NCBI GenBank assembly: GCA_030220185.1 | Contig: JASPKZ010002337.1 | Coordinates: forward strand, 2,203,501 to 2,267,500 | Source of the DNA: Diploptera punctata | Taxonomy: Eukaryota > Arthropoda > Insecta > Blattodea > Blaberidae | Direction of reading: 5' to 3' | Length of the DNA: 64,000 nucleotides | In this document: positions 33,500 through 44,264 of the stretch, one piece after another | Layout: every line of letters begins with the position of its first letter | Numbering within the stretch: the first letter of the stretch is position 1 | Translations under genes and position numbers: made by a program | The notes under the pieces: model-generated | The model's input: the letters and a program-made list of their open reading frames with translations, nothing else | Database searches by the model: none | What the model was told of the DNA's origin: nothing

Positions 33500-36400
33500 T
33501 CACATGCCTACATCATGCACTGACCTCGGTTCAATATTCCGCTGTATATGTTCGTTCTGCCCGTCTGTAAATTGTTCTTCATCGTACATTTCTCTTAAGT
33601 TAGAACGAGGATGTGAACCTGGCGGATACATTAGCGGATACGGTTGCAGAAAAAAGGGCGTAGGAACTGCGACAACTTTCACTTTAGAGTTGCTGTCACC
33701 AAAACTGTTGAATTCTTCAGAAGGCGGCATGTTGGTTTGTTCAATTTCTACCGGCGGCGGTAATACAATGGTAGGCATTTCTGCAAATACACTATTAGGT
33801 ATAAATGGATATGGATTGTAGGTAGGCGATTTGATTTTTGGCACTCTAGCTTTTCCCTGGGCAATTAATTCATTCTGATTGATGACATCAATATCGGTAC
33901 TTTTACGCGCAGATGAAACGTGGGATGTTCTAATTTTCTCACCAGAGATATCTTCATTCTTCTTCAAACACGGCTCGTTCTTAGAGGCACTGTTCTCCAT
34001 GGAAGTACTGGAATCATTTCCACCGATGACTGGAGAATTTCTTGGATCTTCTTGCAGATTGACAATATTTTTTGCATTACTTTGTTCGTAAGAATTTGAA
34101 ATCTTGTCTTTCATCATTGCAGGACTTTCTGAATTCTTATTTCCAAAAGAAAATTTATTTTTCCCTTGGCTGGAAAATCCACTTTTTTTATTTGTTTCTT
34201 CTTCCCACGAAGTTTTTGAAGCTTTTTCGGCATTTCCTTTATTAGATTTTTCTGTTTCTTTTGTGTTTGATTTTATATTGGAATTATCATCCATGAATCC
34301 CACGTCTTTACTTGTAGAATCTCTAAAAATGTCCATATCCTCACTTATTATAGATCCAGAATTCCATTTAGAAACTGTTTTTGAAGTCTCTTCATGACTA
34401 GATGAGACTTCTAATGGAAAATTAGAAGTTGAAATGGATTTATCAGATGTTTTATATGATATATTTTTTGTCTGGCTATCTGAAACGAGGGAAGTTTTAG
34501 AATTTGAAACGTCAGCGTCAGAATGGTAAACTGGAATGCTTGGAATTTGCTGAGTCCTGTAATTTGAGTTAACATTCTCGTAAGCGCTATTGACTTGGTG
34601 ACCCTGAGTTTTATCTGCAACAGCTGATTCTTTGTTGGCAAAACGTTGTATAGCATCATCGTATGAATCTAATAATTGATCTTGTTCATTTTGAATTTGT
34701 TCAGTTAGATTATCATTTAGAGGCTGGTTATTTACATTTTTATTAGAAAACGAAATATCCTGTTCTTTAGCATTCATTGATCTCGGTGATTGAGAAATAT
34801 CGATATCAATGTTTATATTAACATCACTTCGATTCGATCTCGGTTCTTCATTTCTCTTACCCTTATTATTATCAACTTCAATATAGTCCATGCTTCTATT
34901 GCTGTCCTTTATTAATTCTGGCGTTTTATTGGTAAGTTTATCATCTTCTGACTTGGTGCCAGCAGACTCGTATGCAGTAGCTTCAGCTTTCCTTTCATAT
35001 GCAATACTATCAGCCGACTGTCCTTCATTCACATTTTCCTTTTCTTCGAGTAACTTATTTCCATGTTTATATGTAGAAGCCATAACAGAATATATATCAT
35101 GTTTAATTTCAGGCACCATACCAGGATCCACATCATGTGTATTTGTAAACGCCATAACAGAATCCATATCATGTTTAACTGCAGGCGCCAAAACAGGATC
35201 CACATAGATGTCGTTTAAGTAATCAAGATGGGGTGAAATAAGATTGTCACCATCATCGCTAACTGTTGACCCATTTTCATTCACAATATTTATTTCTCCC
35301 ATTAAAGAATTTGTTTTAATTCCATTGCTTGTCGTTGTTTCTTCTAATCCCAACGTGTTTAAGTCTATATTTCTCGCAACAATTGCAGTGATAGGAAATG
35401 CAGTGACGATTTCCTCAGTATACGGCAATTTAGATTCAGATTCGACTGTACTTCCTCTTACTGGAAAATTTGAAGACGGTTCTTTAGAATTATTCGAATT
35501 ATAAATAGGAGAAATAGCTGAAAATGCGGTGTTTTCAACATCTCTCCCAACATCACTGATTACACTATAACCTTTATTATTTGTTACGGTATCTCCTGTT
35601 GAATTGGAATTCCCTTCAGCAGAATAGCTTACACGTTCATTTCTAGATTTCCTTGTTGGTGTGAAGTTCAATGAACCATTTTCCGCATCAGAATTACTAG
35701 ACTGTCGAGCGACATCATATATAGACTGAGATTTTCTTTCGTCATCAGGAAGTGTATTTTCAGGATAGAAAGTCCGATTCTTCGAAATAGTACTTGACAA
35801 CTTATATTGAGAATTGATATTTTGGTTGTCTGCTACGTATTGTTGCATAATTTTGTGCCTCGCTGCATTAATTCTCACAATCCGATCATTAATTTCATTC
35901 TTCTCCTGTATTTTTCTTGGTGTCGTATTTACCTCAGCAACATCCTCTTGATCTTCTCTTCCGTGGGAATTTTTTGCATATCCATATATTTTGTTCTTAT
36001 TGTGCAACAGGTGTTTTCTAATACTGCTGGGATAGTAAGGACGTGTGTAGCGCAGAGGATACCGGTGTGAGGGAGATATGTATGGTGGCCTATGTGAATA
36101 ATATGGAAGTCTATGGCGAGGCATGTCATTCTCGCGCATGCGCAAGTGTTGCATATTACCAGGATAATATGGAATAGCTTCCTGATATTGTAAGATAGGC
36201 TCCCTCTGATTTGAAACTGTACCTGGATATCCCCTGACTGGAATACCCTGCCTTGAAACATCTACGTCTTTCATCGTATTAAAGGTTCTGATTGGAAATT
36301 CCCTTCCTTTTCCACTACCTGTTAAAGGCAACGTTATTCCATCTGGCCGAGAATGTTTATCTGTGACTGTAAACAATAGTGAAGACGATGGTCTTGAAAG

Positions 36401-39400
36401 AGAATTTCCTCTGTTTCTCCCGTTGAACGGTGCACTAAATTGTCTGTCAACATTTGAAGATATAACCGGGATGTAACGATGTTGGATATTCTGAGAGAAA
36501 TAAGGTGGAAATATTTCCGGAAATGTGATATTTATGGACTGCTGTGGAGTCGGGATCATTTGATGTATTGGTGCACGTACAAATGTATCCGGAATATACT
36601 CATGTGGGAGTTGCTGGCCTCTTATGATAATTATGCCCTCCTGTTTAGTCGTTTGATTCTGATGTTTGACTAATGAATCTGAAAATATATATGGATTTAA
36701 TTCTTTTGAGAGCGATACCTGACCTTGTTGTGGACTAGATAATTGTTTTAACATTAGCTGCTGAGCTGAAAGTGCATCCGCAGATCCTATTACGAGTATA
36801 TTCTGTGCAGTCGAATCGTTTTTTAATTGATTAAACAGTCTTGAAAATGTATACGTTGATATTGGATCTCGGTTCAAATTGCTTGAACTTACAGGTACAC
36901 TCTGATTTTCTCTGTCAATTTCTTTATTTAAAATAGTAACTTCTTTCGTTATATTTTGTGGAGTGTGCTGAGTAGGACGAATGTCATGAGCATCGTCACC
37001 GGGAGGAAGCTTGGGCAACGGCTGTTGATGAGTGTTCAATGAATATGGTTCGAGAAAATGCTGTTTAGCTTTATATTGCTTTATCATTTCATCTAACATT
37101 TTACGCAGTGATTGTATATCATTCTCTTCATTTGTATTTTTCTGATGATCGAATGTTTCTTCTTCTGTTTCAATTTCTTCACTGGTGTCTTCTTCTTCCT
37201 CTAAACTTCTAATTGCTTCCCATTTTTTTTGTGAACCTGTTGATTCTCTTGACGAATTCGGTGTCGTTTTTCTGCCCAGTGAACTTGTATCCGAGATATT
37301 GGAAATGGGTAACGTTTCCAAATCTCTGGATCTTGGTTCTGGTTCGACTTGCTGTACTTTTGATTTCGGGTAAATCTGAATAAAAACAACTTGTTCTCCT
37401 TCCTTCAAACTGGTAGCTTCCCCATCGGCGGATTCATCTACATCACATGTTACATGCACATCCGTTAAATCTCCATCATAAGCACATACCGAAGGATTTG
37501 GACTCTTCCCAGTCCTAAAATATTTTACAATATGAAATGGAATATGAACAGAATCACTTGTAGATTGGACTTCATGGTTCGTTGGGTAGTAAGGATGACA
37601 ACATACCGGTTTAACAAAACTATGATTATGAATTAGTATTGGTTTTCTAAATTTATCTGTATGAATTATTTCATACTCCTCGGCGAAGTTCTTTTTATAA
37701 CATCCATGTATGTTATTGACAAAAGGAGAGGGAGAAATTAAGGGAAAAGTATTAGTGCCCTGATAATCTGCTGTTTCTAGTTGATGTCTAAATTGCGGCA
37801 AATCAAGTGTGCTTGGTTCATATGAAGGATTGCTGAGATTAGGATCGTTTGTTAAATCAGGAGATAACATACGATGGTTTGGTAAATCATCAGGAAATAT
37901 CACAGGACCATCAGGGGTAAGGTGAACTTTAGGTAACTGCAGTTGTACTCTAACTGGATTGTAAGACTTCGGTATTCCCGTCATTGCACTTCCATTTGGT
38001 ATCGTATAATCAGCAGGATCGGTACCAGTTTCCCATTCATTATGTTTATTTTTTGATTCTTCTAAATCTTCTGGAGGAAGATTCCTCAATGTTATTCCGC
38101 TAGGTGATTTGCTTTGTTTTCCTTTCGCTTGTACTTGCAGTGTTTGTAAAGGTGCCGTTTTTTGAGACTGTTCAGTATTATAAACAGAAGGGAAAACAGC
38201 TGGATATACTACTGGTAAGTCATAAACTGGAGTCTGTTGAGCAGGTTGAACGGGTGCATGTCGATAAGCATTCAGTGAATAAGTTGGTTGAGTGGATCGA
38301 AGAAACAGTAGTGCCTGAATGAAAGAACTGTATGCATTTTGTGCTTGTTGTTGTTGACTACCTAGATTGACTGATGTCTGAGTTGGGTATGCTGCAGAAG
38401 GATTCAATTTACCATCTTGAGAATATGAAGACATTTTAATGGATTGGAGCTGATTTTGAGCTCCTAACTGAATATGTGCATTAGGGTAATTATTAACTGG
38501 ATAATAGGGAGGAATTATTCTAGGTTCGATGTGATCTTTAAGACATGACGGAAAGAAAGTGCGGATTAAACGATTACATAATTTATCTGGGACATAGGTA
38601 GGAATTTGAATGAAATGGGGCTGCCTTTGAGCAGTATGTGGAATTTGTGGATTAAATAAATTATTTGGATAATAGGAAGGATCTGTAATGGAACCTGGCT
38701 GAACTTGTAGAAGAAAATTATTAACTGGATAAAAAGAAGTACTTTTATTGGGTTGGGGATGGCTTTGAGTACCTAACTGAGAGGTGGTATTCAGAATTTT
38801 TGGAAATAGTTTATCTGGAAAATTGGGAGGACGTTTATTGACTGGACCATTTTTAACTTGTGGATGATGTAATTTATGTGAATGAAAGGGAAGATACGTA
38901 TTGGTTAGTTTTTGTTCCTGGTCACGTGGAGGCGGAATGGGATAACATGGAATCACTGGATAAAAATGATTTTTATTGGGTTGGGGATGATTTTGAGTAC
39001 CTAACTGAGAGGTAGTATTCTGAATCTTTGGAAATAGCTTATCTGGAATATTGGGAGGAAGTTTATAGACTGGACCATTTTCAACTTGCGGATGATATAA
39101 TTTATGTGAATGAAAGGGAGGATATGTATTGGTTAGTTTTTGTTCCTGGTCGCGTGGAGGCAGAATGGGATAACATGGAATCACTGGATAAAAGGGATTT
39201 TTATTGGGTTGGGGATGATTTTGAGTACCTAACTGAGAGGTAGTATTCGGAATCTTTGGAAATCGTTTATCTGGAAAATTGGGAGGATGATTATAGACTG
39301 GACCATTTTCAACTTGTGGATGATGTAATTTATGTAAACGAAATTGGGGGTTCGTATTGGTTAGTTTTTGGTCCTGGTCACGTGGAGGCGGAATGGCATA

Positions 39401-39889
39401 ATATGGAACCACTGTATGAATGTATCGTGCTTTGCCTGAAGGCAGATTTAGATGATTATCAACTGCTTGGTTTGAAGAACGTAACTGAGATGAAAATTCG
39501 GTTTCCAAAACTACGGAAGGTTCTTGAGTCTTGTTAGAAGGCGAATTATCAGTGTTATTAACATTCTCCCATTGGTTGCTATTACAACTATTCAGTCGAT
39601 CACAATTAACGCTTATTGATGATTCAGATTTTTTCATTCGGCTCAAAGGCTGATTTCCATAATTTCCCTCACTTTCAATAGTTTTAAACCGATCACTTGA
39701 AAAGGTTTCGTTCGTTTGAACATTTTCATACGTTTGAGTAACGTCGCCTGGTTTCAAAGTTGTTCCTTTTTTACCCAAAAATTCATCACTTTCTTCACTC
39801 TTCATAGAATCCACTGCCTGACAACTTATATTTTCTAAACAGTTAATGATGGACACTAAAACGCACAAATATCTGTAAACACAACGCAT
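33500..39889 (-). CDS. Giant secreted low-complexity protein (gene 2)
   Basis: One uninterrupted 2129-codon frame from ATG to TGA. Residues 1-23 form a signal peptide (MRCVYRYLCVLVSIINC...). Residues about 157-385 hold three copies of a 76-residue repeat containing PPRDQEQKLTNT, FPDKLFPKI and NTTSQLGTQ; two adjacent copies are spaced exactly 228 bp at DNA level. A Gln-rich stretch lies near 516. A more ordered segment at about 730-860 contains most of the cysteines (near 730, 763, 801, 815). An acidic Glu-rich run (about 892-910) and a probable helical segment follow. A Tyr/Pro/Arg block sits at about 1257-1293, a 22-residue duplication (KHD.DSVMA) near 1580-1610, and Ser/Asn/Lys/Glu-rich sequence to about 2000 before a Pro-rich C terminus. 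Survival of so long a frame in AT-rich DNA argues for selection. No family recognised; structural, mucin-like or silk-like roles are guesses. Confidence 0.85.
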   Translation of the reverse strand: MRCVYRYLCVLVSIINCLENISCQAVDSMKSEESDEFLGKKGTTLKPGDVTQTYENVQTNETFSSDRFKTIESEGNYGNQPLSRMKKSESSISVNCDRLNSCNSNQWENVNNTDNSPSNKTQEPSVVLETEFSSQLRSSNQAVDNHLNLPSGKARYIHTVVPYYAIPPPRDQDQKLTNTNPQFRLHKLHHPQVENGPVYNHPPNFPDKRFPKIPNTTSQLGTQNHPQPNKNPFYPVIPCYPILPPRDQEQKLTNTYPPFHSHKLYHPQVENGPVYKLPPNIPDKLFPKIQNTTSQLGTQNHPQPNKNHFYPVIPCYPIPPPRDQEQKLTNTYLPFHSHKLHHPQVKNGPVNKRPPNFPDKLFPKILNTTSQLGTQSHPQPNKSTSFYPVNNFLLQVQPGSITDPSYYPNNLFNPQIPHTAQRQPHFIQIPTYVPDKLCNRLIRTFFPSCLKDHIEPRIIPPYYPVNNYPNAHIQLGAQNQLQSIKMSSYSQDGKLNPSAAYPTQTSVNLGSQQQQAQNAYSSFIQALLFLRSTQPTYSLNAYRHAPVQPAQQTPVYDLPVVYPAVFPSVYNTEQSQKTAPLQTLQVQAKGKQSKSPSGITLRNLPPEDLEESKNKHNEWETGTDPADYTIPNGSAMTGIPKSYNPVRVQLQLPKVHLTPDGPVIFPDDLPNHRMLSPDLTNDPNLSNPSYEPSTLDLPQFRHQLETADYQGTNTFPLISPSPFVNNIHGCYKKNFAEEYEIIHTDKFRKPILIHNHSFVKPVCCHPYYPTNHEVQSTSDSVHIPFHIVKYFRTGKSPNPSVCAYDGDLTDVHVTCDVDESADGEATSLKEGEQVVFIQIYPKSKVQQVEPEPRSRDLETLPISNISDTSSLGRKTTPNSSRESTGSQKKWEAIRSLEEEEDTSEEIETEEETFDHQKNTNEENDIQSLRKMLDEMIKQYKAKQHFLEPYSLNTHQQPLPKLPPGDDAHDIRPTQHTPQNITKEVTILNKEIDRENQSVPVSSSNLNRDPISTYTFSRLFNQLKNDSTAQNILVIGSADALSAQQLMLKQLSSPQQGQVSLSKELNPYIFSDSLVKHQNQTTKQEGIIIIRGQQLPHEYIPDTFVRAPIHQMIPTPQQSINITFPEIFPPYFSQNIQHRYIPVISSNVDRQFSAPFNGRNRGNSLSRPSSSLLFTVTDKHSRPDGITLPLTGSGKGREFPIRTFNTMKDVDVSRQGIPVRGYPGTVSNQREPILQYQEAIPYYPGNMQHLRMRENDMPRHRLPYYSHRPPYISPSHRYPLRYTRPYYPSSIRKHLLHNKNKIYGYAKNSHGREDQEDVAEVNTTPRKIQEKNEINDRIVRINAARHKIMQQYVADNQNINSQYKLSSTISKNRTFYPENTLPDDERKSQSIYDVARQSSNSDAENGSLNFTPTRKSRNERVSYSAEGNSNSTGDTVTNNKGYSVISDVGRDVENTAFSAISPIYNSNNSKEPSSNFPVRGSTVESESKLPYTEEIVTAFPITAIVARNIDLNTLGLEETTTSNGIKTNSLMGEINIVNENGSTVSDDGDNLISPHLDYLNDIYVDPVLAPAVKHDMDSVMAFTNTHDVDPGMVPEIKHDIYSVMASTYKHGNKLLEEKENVNEGQSADSIAYERKAEATAYESAGTKSEDDKLTNKTPELIKDSNRSMDYIEVDNNKGKRNEEPRSNRSDVNINIDIDISQSPRSMNAKEQDISFSNKNVNNQPLNDNLTEQIQNEQDQLLDSYDDAIQRFANKESAVADKTQGHQVNSAYENVNSNYRTQQIPSIPVYHSDADVSNSKTSLVSDSQTKNISYKTSDKSISTSNFPLEVSSSHEETSKTVSKWNSGSIISEDMDIFRDSTSKDVGFMDDNSNIKSNTKETEKSNKGNAEKASKTSWEEETNKKSGFSSQGKNKFSFGNKNSESPAMMKDKISNSYEQSNAKNIVNLQEDPRNSPVIGGNDSSTSMENSASKNEPCLKKNEDISGEKIRTSHVSSARKSTDIDVINQNELIAQGKARVPKIKSPTYNPYPFIPNSVFAEMPTIVLPPPVEIEQTNMPPSEEFNSFGDSNSKVKVVAVPTPFFLQPYPLMYPPGSHPRSNLREMYDEEQFTDGQNEHIQRNIEPRSVHDVGM

Positions 39890-40167
39890 TTTGATAAATA
39901 CGTAATATTTAACACTGACGATAGATACTTTTAATAAGAACTGATTTTCACTGACTAAATAATTTGATGAGTTGGGGCTGTCTTTATTACATTTGATATA
40001 AAGCTGAGATCAGCAAAAATATTAGCTTCCTCTTCTAACAGCGACAATGGCCACAGAATCATGATGCAGCAGAAATTGAAAAATTGTGAATACAGGAACT
40101 ATTTTGTGTTCTTATTTTCAAGAAATTGAGGTTAAATAATTACTTCACGATATTGCATACACAAAAT
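39890..40167 (-). other. Upstream region of gene 2
   Basis: Likely promoter area. A weak TATA-like TTTATATC sits about 108 bp before the ATG, with TCAGT initiator-like motifs downstream of it. Not decisive. Confidence 0.3.
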
Positions 40168-40570
40168 TTAATTAGGACTATAGCAACGTGAGCAATTTAA
40201 TTTCATCAAAGTAATACTACACAGTCCAGGACAGAGAAAGTTGTCCCAGCTTAAAATGCTTGTCTAAAATTGATTTTAGGAGAAAATGTTTTTGTATCTT
40301 CTCTATATATTTTTTTTTTACTTTAAAGTAAGATTTCTTCATTTTATATTTATTTTATTTTAATAGTAAATATCAAACTTCACTGTGAAAAATTCAAAAT
40401 AGAGGCCACTAGAGAAGTTCAAAAATGTTAGTTTGAGGTTGACTCCCACCAACAAAGGTACGATTTTGCTGGTTAACGAAGACAATCATACTTGTCTGAA
40501 TTGATTTTTGTATGCCGAATTTGGTTTTGAAAAGAAAAAAACTGCCAATGGTTATAGCGTTAACTGATGT
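40168..40570. repeat. Direct repeat copy 1 (long-TIR element relic)
   Basis: Shares GGACTATAGCAACGTGAGCA, GCTGGTTAACGAAGACAATC and GATTTTTGTATGCCGA with 40915-41655. The second half also matches the long inverted arms at 58275-60370. Confidence 0.75.
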
Positions 40571-40584
40571 ATATATTGATGGTT

Positions 40585-40910
40585 CACCGTTGTGGTCTCG
40601 AGCTAGCGTGCTACCTTGTCACGCAGCGGGCCCGGGTTCGATTCCCGGTCGGGACAGACCCTTGGGTGAGGTTATCTTCGGGGTTTTTCCTGTAAGACAA
40701 ATGTCAGGAAGCTTAGGGCTCAACGGTCCACGAAAATCATCCGGCCATCATCATCATCCTCATCAGTATCATCATCATCATGTCACCGGTGTGGAAAGAA
40801 ACGGGAAGCTACCACGCCTACAATTCCCTAGTAAAGCTGCAAAGCATAGCATGAAAATGCTACGATTGCAGTGAAAGACCTGCCCTCGGGCAGAATTACT
40901 ATAAAATGGA
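40585..40910 (+). mobile_element. SINE-A copy
   Basis: Starts near CACCGTTGTGGTCTCGAGC, with GGGTTCGATTCCCGG, a CAT-rich segment and the terminal CCTGCCCTCGGGCAGAATTA. Lies between the two direct repeats. Confidence 0.85.
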
Positions 40911-40914
40911 ATAT

Positions 40915-41655
40915 CTAATTAGGACTATAGCAACGTGAGCATTTTAAAATCATCAAAATAATACTATACAGTTCAGGACAGAGAAACTTACCCCACCTTA
41001 AAATGCTTGTCTGAAATGTATTTCAGGAGAAAATGTTTTGTGTCATCTCTATTTTTTACTTTAAATTAAGATTTATTTATTCTATACTTATTTTATTTTA
41101 TTTTAAATGTCCCGTGCCATAGCCTAGTGGTTAAGGCAAGAAGCATTGGCGCAGAGATATGGGACTTGCGCTGATTCGAGTCCCCATGGGGAAAGAAATT
41201 TTCTCATGGAATTTCGGCCAGTATGGGACCGGTGCCCGCCCAGCATCGTGTGGCATTTGGGTACCTACAATAAGTAGCGACAAGGTTGAGAAAACTAGCT
41301 ATAACGGCTGGGGTACTCGACATGCTGACCACATGTCACATTTACTGGCTAGATTATCGTCTACCTCTGTGATTAACACATGTGGATGTGAGGCCAGCAG
41401 CCGGATGGTAGGCCAAGGGCCTTCTAGGCTTGTTGCGCTTGGAGTTTTTTTATTGTTTTATTTTAATAGTATGTACCTAACTTCACTGCGAAAAATTTAA
41501 AATTGAGGCCACAAGAGAGGTGTATAAATTTTGGATTTAGGTTAACTCCCACCCGCAAAAGGTACGAGTTTGCTGGTTAACGAAGACAATCTTAATTTTC
41601 TTAATTGATTTTTGTATGCCGAGTTTGGTTCCGAAAAGAAAAAAAAACTGCGAAT
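40915..41655. repeat. Direct repeat copy 2, interrupted by SINE-E
   Basis: Same order of sequence as 40168-40570, with SINE-E inserted inside the T-rich centre. Confidence 0.75.
41107..41455 (+). mobile_element. SINE-E (tRNA-derived) copy with 11-bp target duplication
   Basis: Exact TTTTATTTTAA repeats at 41096-41106 and 41456-41466. The head CCATAGCCTAGTGGTTAAGG with GATTCGAGTCCCCAT is tRNA-like. The body contains GAGAAAACTAGCTATAACGG. Confidence 0.85.
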
Positions 41656-41696
41656 GGTTAGAGCGTTATATATAGGGCATATTGTTATGGTCAGAT

Positions 41697-42492
41697 TCCC
41701 TCCATAGTATCTTTACCTTGTCGTGTTGGAGTGGCTTGCATGCTTAAATGATCCCAAGAGATATATGGCGGTAGCATCGCTGCCGAAAGGTTTACCTATT
41801 TCGGACAGATCGAAAGTGATAAGTTACTCAAAAAATGTATCTTGGTCGAAAGATTGATGATTTTCACCGTAAAAATGCAACCGTCAAGAAGCGCGAGGAT
41901 GGGTTCCACTGGGGTAAATTCATAAATAAATTAAACATAGGTTCAATTCATGAAATGCATGTTATTATGCAACACAGTGACTCTTGTCGTATCAACTTCT
42001 CTAAAAAAACGATAAAATGAAAATGTATAAAACTGTTATTCTCCCATATATAGTATACAGATGCGAAACATGGACTCTTACTTTAAGCGAGGAGAAAATA
42101 TTACGAGCATTTGAGAATAAAGTTCTTAGGAAAATGTGTGTACCAAAGGAGATGAAGGGACAGGCGAATGGAGGAGACAGCATAACAGTGAGCTACATGA
42201 TCTTCATAGGATACGAGATATAATATAAACAGTTAAGTCTCGTAGACTGGGATGGGCAGAACATGTGGTACGAATGGGGAATTAAAAGAGGAACGTGGAA
42301 ACGTTTTGTGGTAAAACCAGAGGGAAAGCGCCCACTTGGCAGCCAAAAATAAGGTGGTAGAACAACATTAACCGTGATTTGAGGGAAGTAGATTATGCAG
42401 AGATAATTGCAAAACATTAATTCAGCATAGGAACGTATGGAGAGCTTATGTCCGCACAGCCATGAACCTATGGGATCGATAGTACCAGTTAG
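41697..42492 (+). mobile_element. Internally deleted RT-A LINE
   Basis: The 5'-type segment (ATAGTATCTTTACCTTGTCG to GGTTCCACTGGGGTAAAT) is joined at about 41925 to the RT-A 3' part (CETWTLTLSEEKILRAFENK) and ends GGGATCGATAGTACCAG. The RT domain is missing. Confidence 0.65.
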
Positions 42493-42627
42493 TTGGTCCG
42501 ATTCGGCGTCTAGTAAGTTGGAGCGATCAATATTTGTAATTTTTTTCAATTTATTTTATGGGGAATAACATCAATTTATTTTGGAATTTAGTAATAAAAC
42601 AAGCAACCCTTCACCTAGTATATTAAT

Positions 42628-43010
42628 GAATTATAAATGGTAGTGCCTATTATTACTTATGGATCCGAAACGTGGACAGTGACAACACAACAATCTGCCA
42701 GAATACAGGCTGCTGAAATGAGATTCCTCAGACCAATAGCAGGATATCAAAGAACAGACAAAAAACATAACACAGAAATAAGACAACAACTAAAAGTAGA
42801 GGAATTAAACACAACAATAGTGGAAAGAACACTTGGCAAGGATGACTGAGAATAGAATACCAAAAGCAGCATACAGCTATTCACCACGAGGAAGAAGAAG
42901 TTTGGGAAGACCAAAGAAAAGATAGAAACAGCAGCAATTTGGAGCCGGAACAGGCTAGTAAATAAGCCTAAACCGTGAAGAAGAAGAAGAAGAAGAAGAA
43001 AGAAGAAGAT
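42628..43010 (+). pseudogene. RT-B LINE ORF2 C-terminal remnant
   Basis: Reads ITYGSETWTVTTQQSARIQA and EMRFLRPIAGYQRTDKKHN, then SLGRPKKR-like sequence, with a frame break after 42849. Ends in GAA repeats at 42977-43010. Confidence 0.75.
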
Positions 43011-43078
43011 AAATGGTAAGCGAAGTGGAAGACGGAGAACTGGAAGGCAGAATTTGAGATGGGTGGATTGATGGAGTA

Positions 43079-44040
43079 TTATCGCCTCACTATGATGGTT
43101 GTCCAGCGATTCGCCTTGTTTCCCCGCAGCTGTTATGTATAATTAAATACAAAATGATGCCGACTACAGCCTCTATAATAATTCCGCATGTTAATCAAGT
43201 AAATATCAATAAAACTAAATATAAGGTCACAAATAAAAATACATTATATAATGGAAATGGATAGCTAACGACAAATGAGGGAAATTTTGAACAATGGCTG
43301 AATTCAAATACCTAGGAACAATAATCACAAACAGGAATGAGATGCACAAGGAAATTAAACATAGGCTCAATTCTGGAAATGCGTGTTATTATGCATTACA
43401 GAGACTATTGATTTCCCAACTCCTTTCAAAAAATGTTTAACTGAAAATATATAAAACTATTATTCAACCAGTTATATTTTATGGAAAATATATAAAACTA
43501 TTATTCAACCAGTTATATTATATGGATGCGAAACATGGACTCTTACTTTAAGGGAGGAAAGGAGATTACGAGTATTTGAGAATAAAGTTCTTAGGAAAAT
43601 TTTTGGACCAAAGAGAGATGGACAGGTGAATGGAGAAGACTGCATAACAGTGAATTACATGGTCTTTATAGGAACATTATATTATATAATGAGAACAGTT
43701 AAGTCTCGTAGACTGCGATGGGCAGGACATGTGGCATGAATTGGGAATGAAAGACGTGCATGGAAGCTTCTTGTAGGAAAACCAGAGGGAAAACGCCCAG
43801 TTGGTAGACCAAGAATGAGGTGGGAGAATAACATTAACTATGATTTGAGGGAAGTAGATTATACAGGGGATGATTGGAAAACATTGGCTCAGAATAGGGA
43901 TATATGGAGAGCTTATGTTCGCGCAGCCATGAACCTACGGGTTCGATAGTGCCAGTGAGTTAGTTAGTTAATCATTCTCAAGCATTGTAGCACGGCACCC
44001 GCTTTTATATAAACGGACAACCATCATAGTGAGGCGATAA
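43079..44040. mobile_element. TA-flanked inverted-repeat element hosting RT-A
   Basis: 26-bp termini match perfectly in inverted orientation (left begins TTATCGCCTCACTATGATGG; right end 44015-44040), bordered by TA at 43077-43078 and 44041-44042. Without the nested LINE (about 43194-43975) the element would be about 180 bp. Confidence 0.85.
43194..43975 (+). pseudogene. RT-A LINE 3' remnant
   Basis: Carries GCETWTLTLREERRLRVF, FGPKRDG and RLRWAGHVA with frame breaks, a local duplication of TATTCAACCAGTTATAT near 43460-43520, and an AGTT tail. GTTAATCA stands at both junctions. Confidence 0.8.
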
Positions 44041-44264
44041 TACTTACAAAATGTAAAACTCAGAATCGGTGGACGGTTTTCAGAGATAGAGAAGCCTGAA
44101 GAAAAAAAAAAATATCTGAAAAAATCAATGATCCACCCATGGTTGTTGTGCCAATGATGATGATGACTTCTTAAAATAATTTAATCCACATTTTGAGAAT
44201 TTTTAATCCATATGTGTGTACAAATTTAACATTTTTTTTTATTGCATGTAAATGTTAGCCCTGA

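Larger units (their letters stand above)
43011..44165 (+). mobile_element. LINE tail interrupted by a TA element
   Basis: GAGATGGGTGGATTGATGGAG encodes RWVDGV-like ORF2 tail residues. Reading resumes after 44042 (LQNVKLRIGGRFSEIEK) as a plausible continuation. Confidence 0.5.

Noticed and set aside
33504..39537. Plus-strand frames of up to 110 codons opposite gene 2
   Set aside because: Antisense shadows of a long selected frame; no signal peptide, domain or splice structure.
41159..41500. 113-codon plus-strand frame
   Set aside because: It translates the SINE-E copy; no conserved protein and the start lies inside the tRNA-like head.
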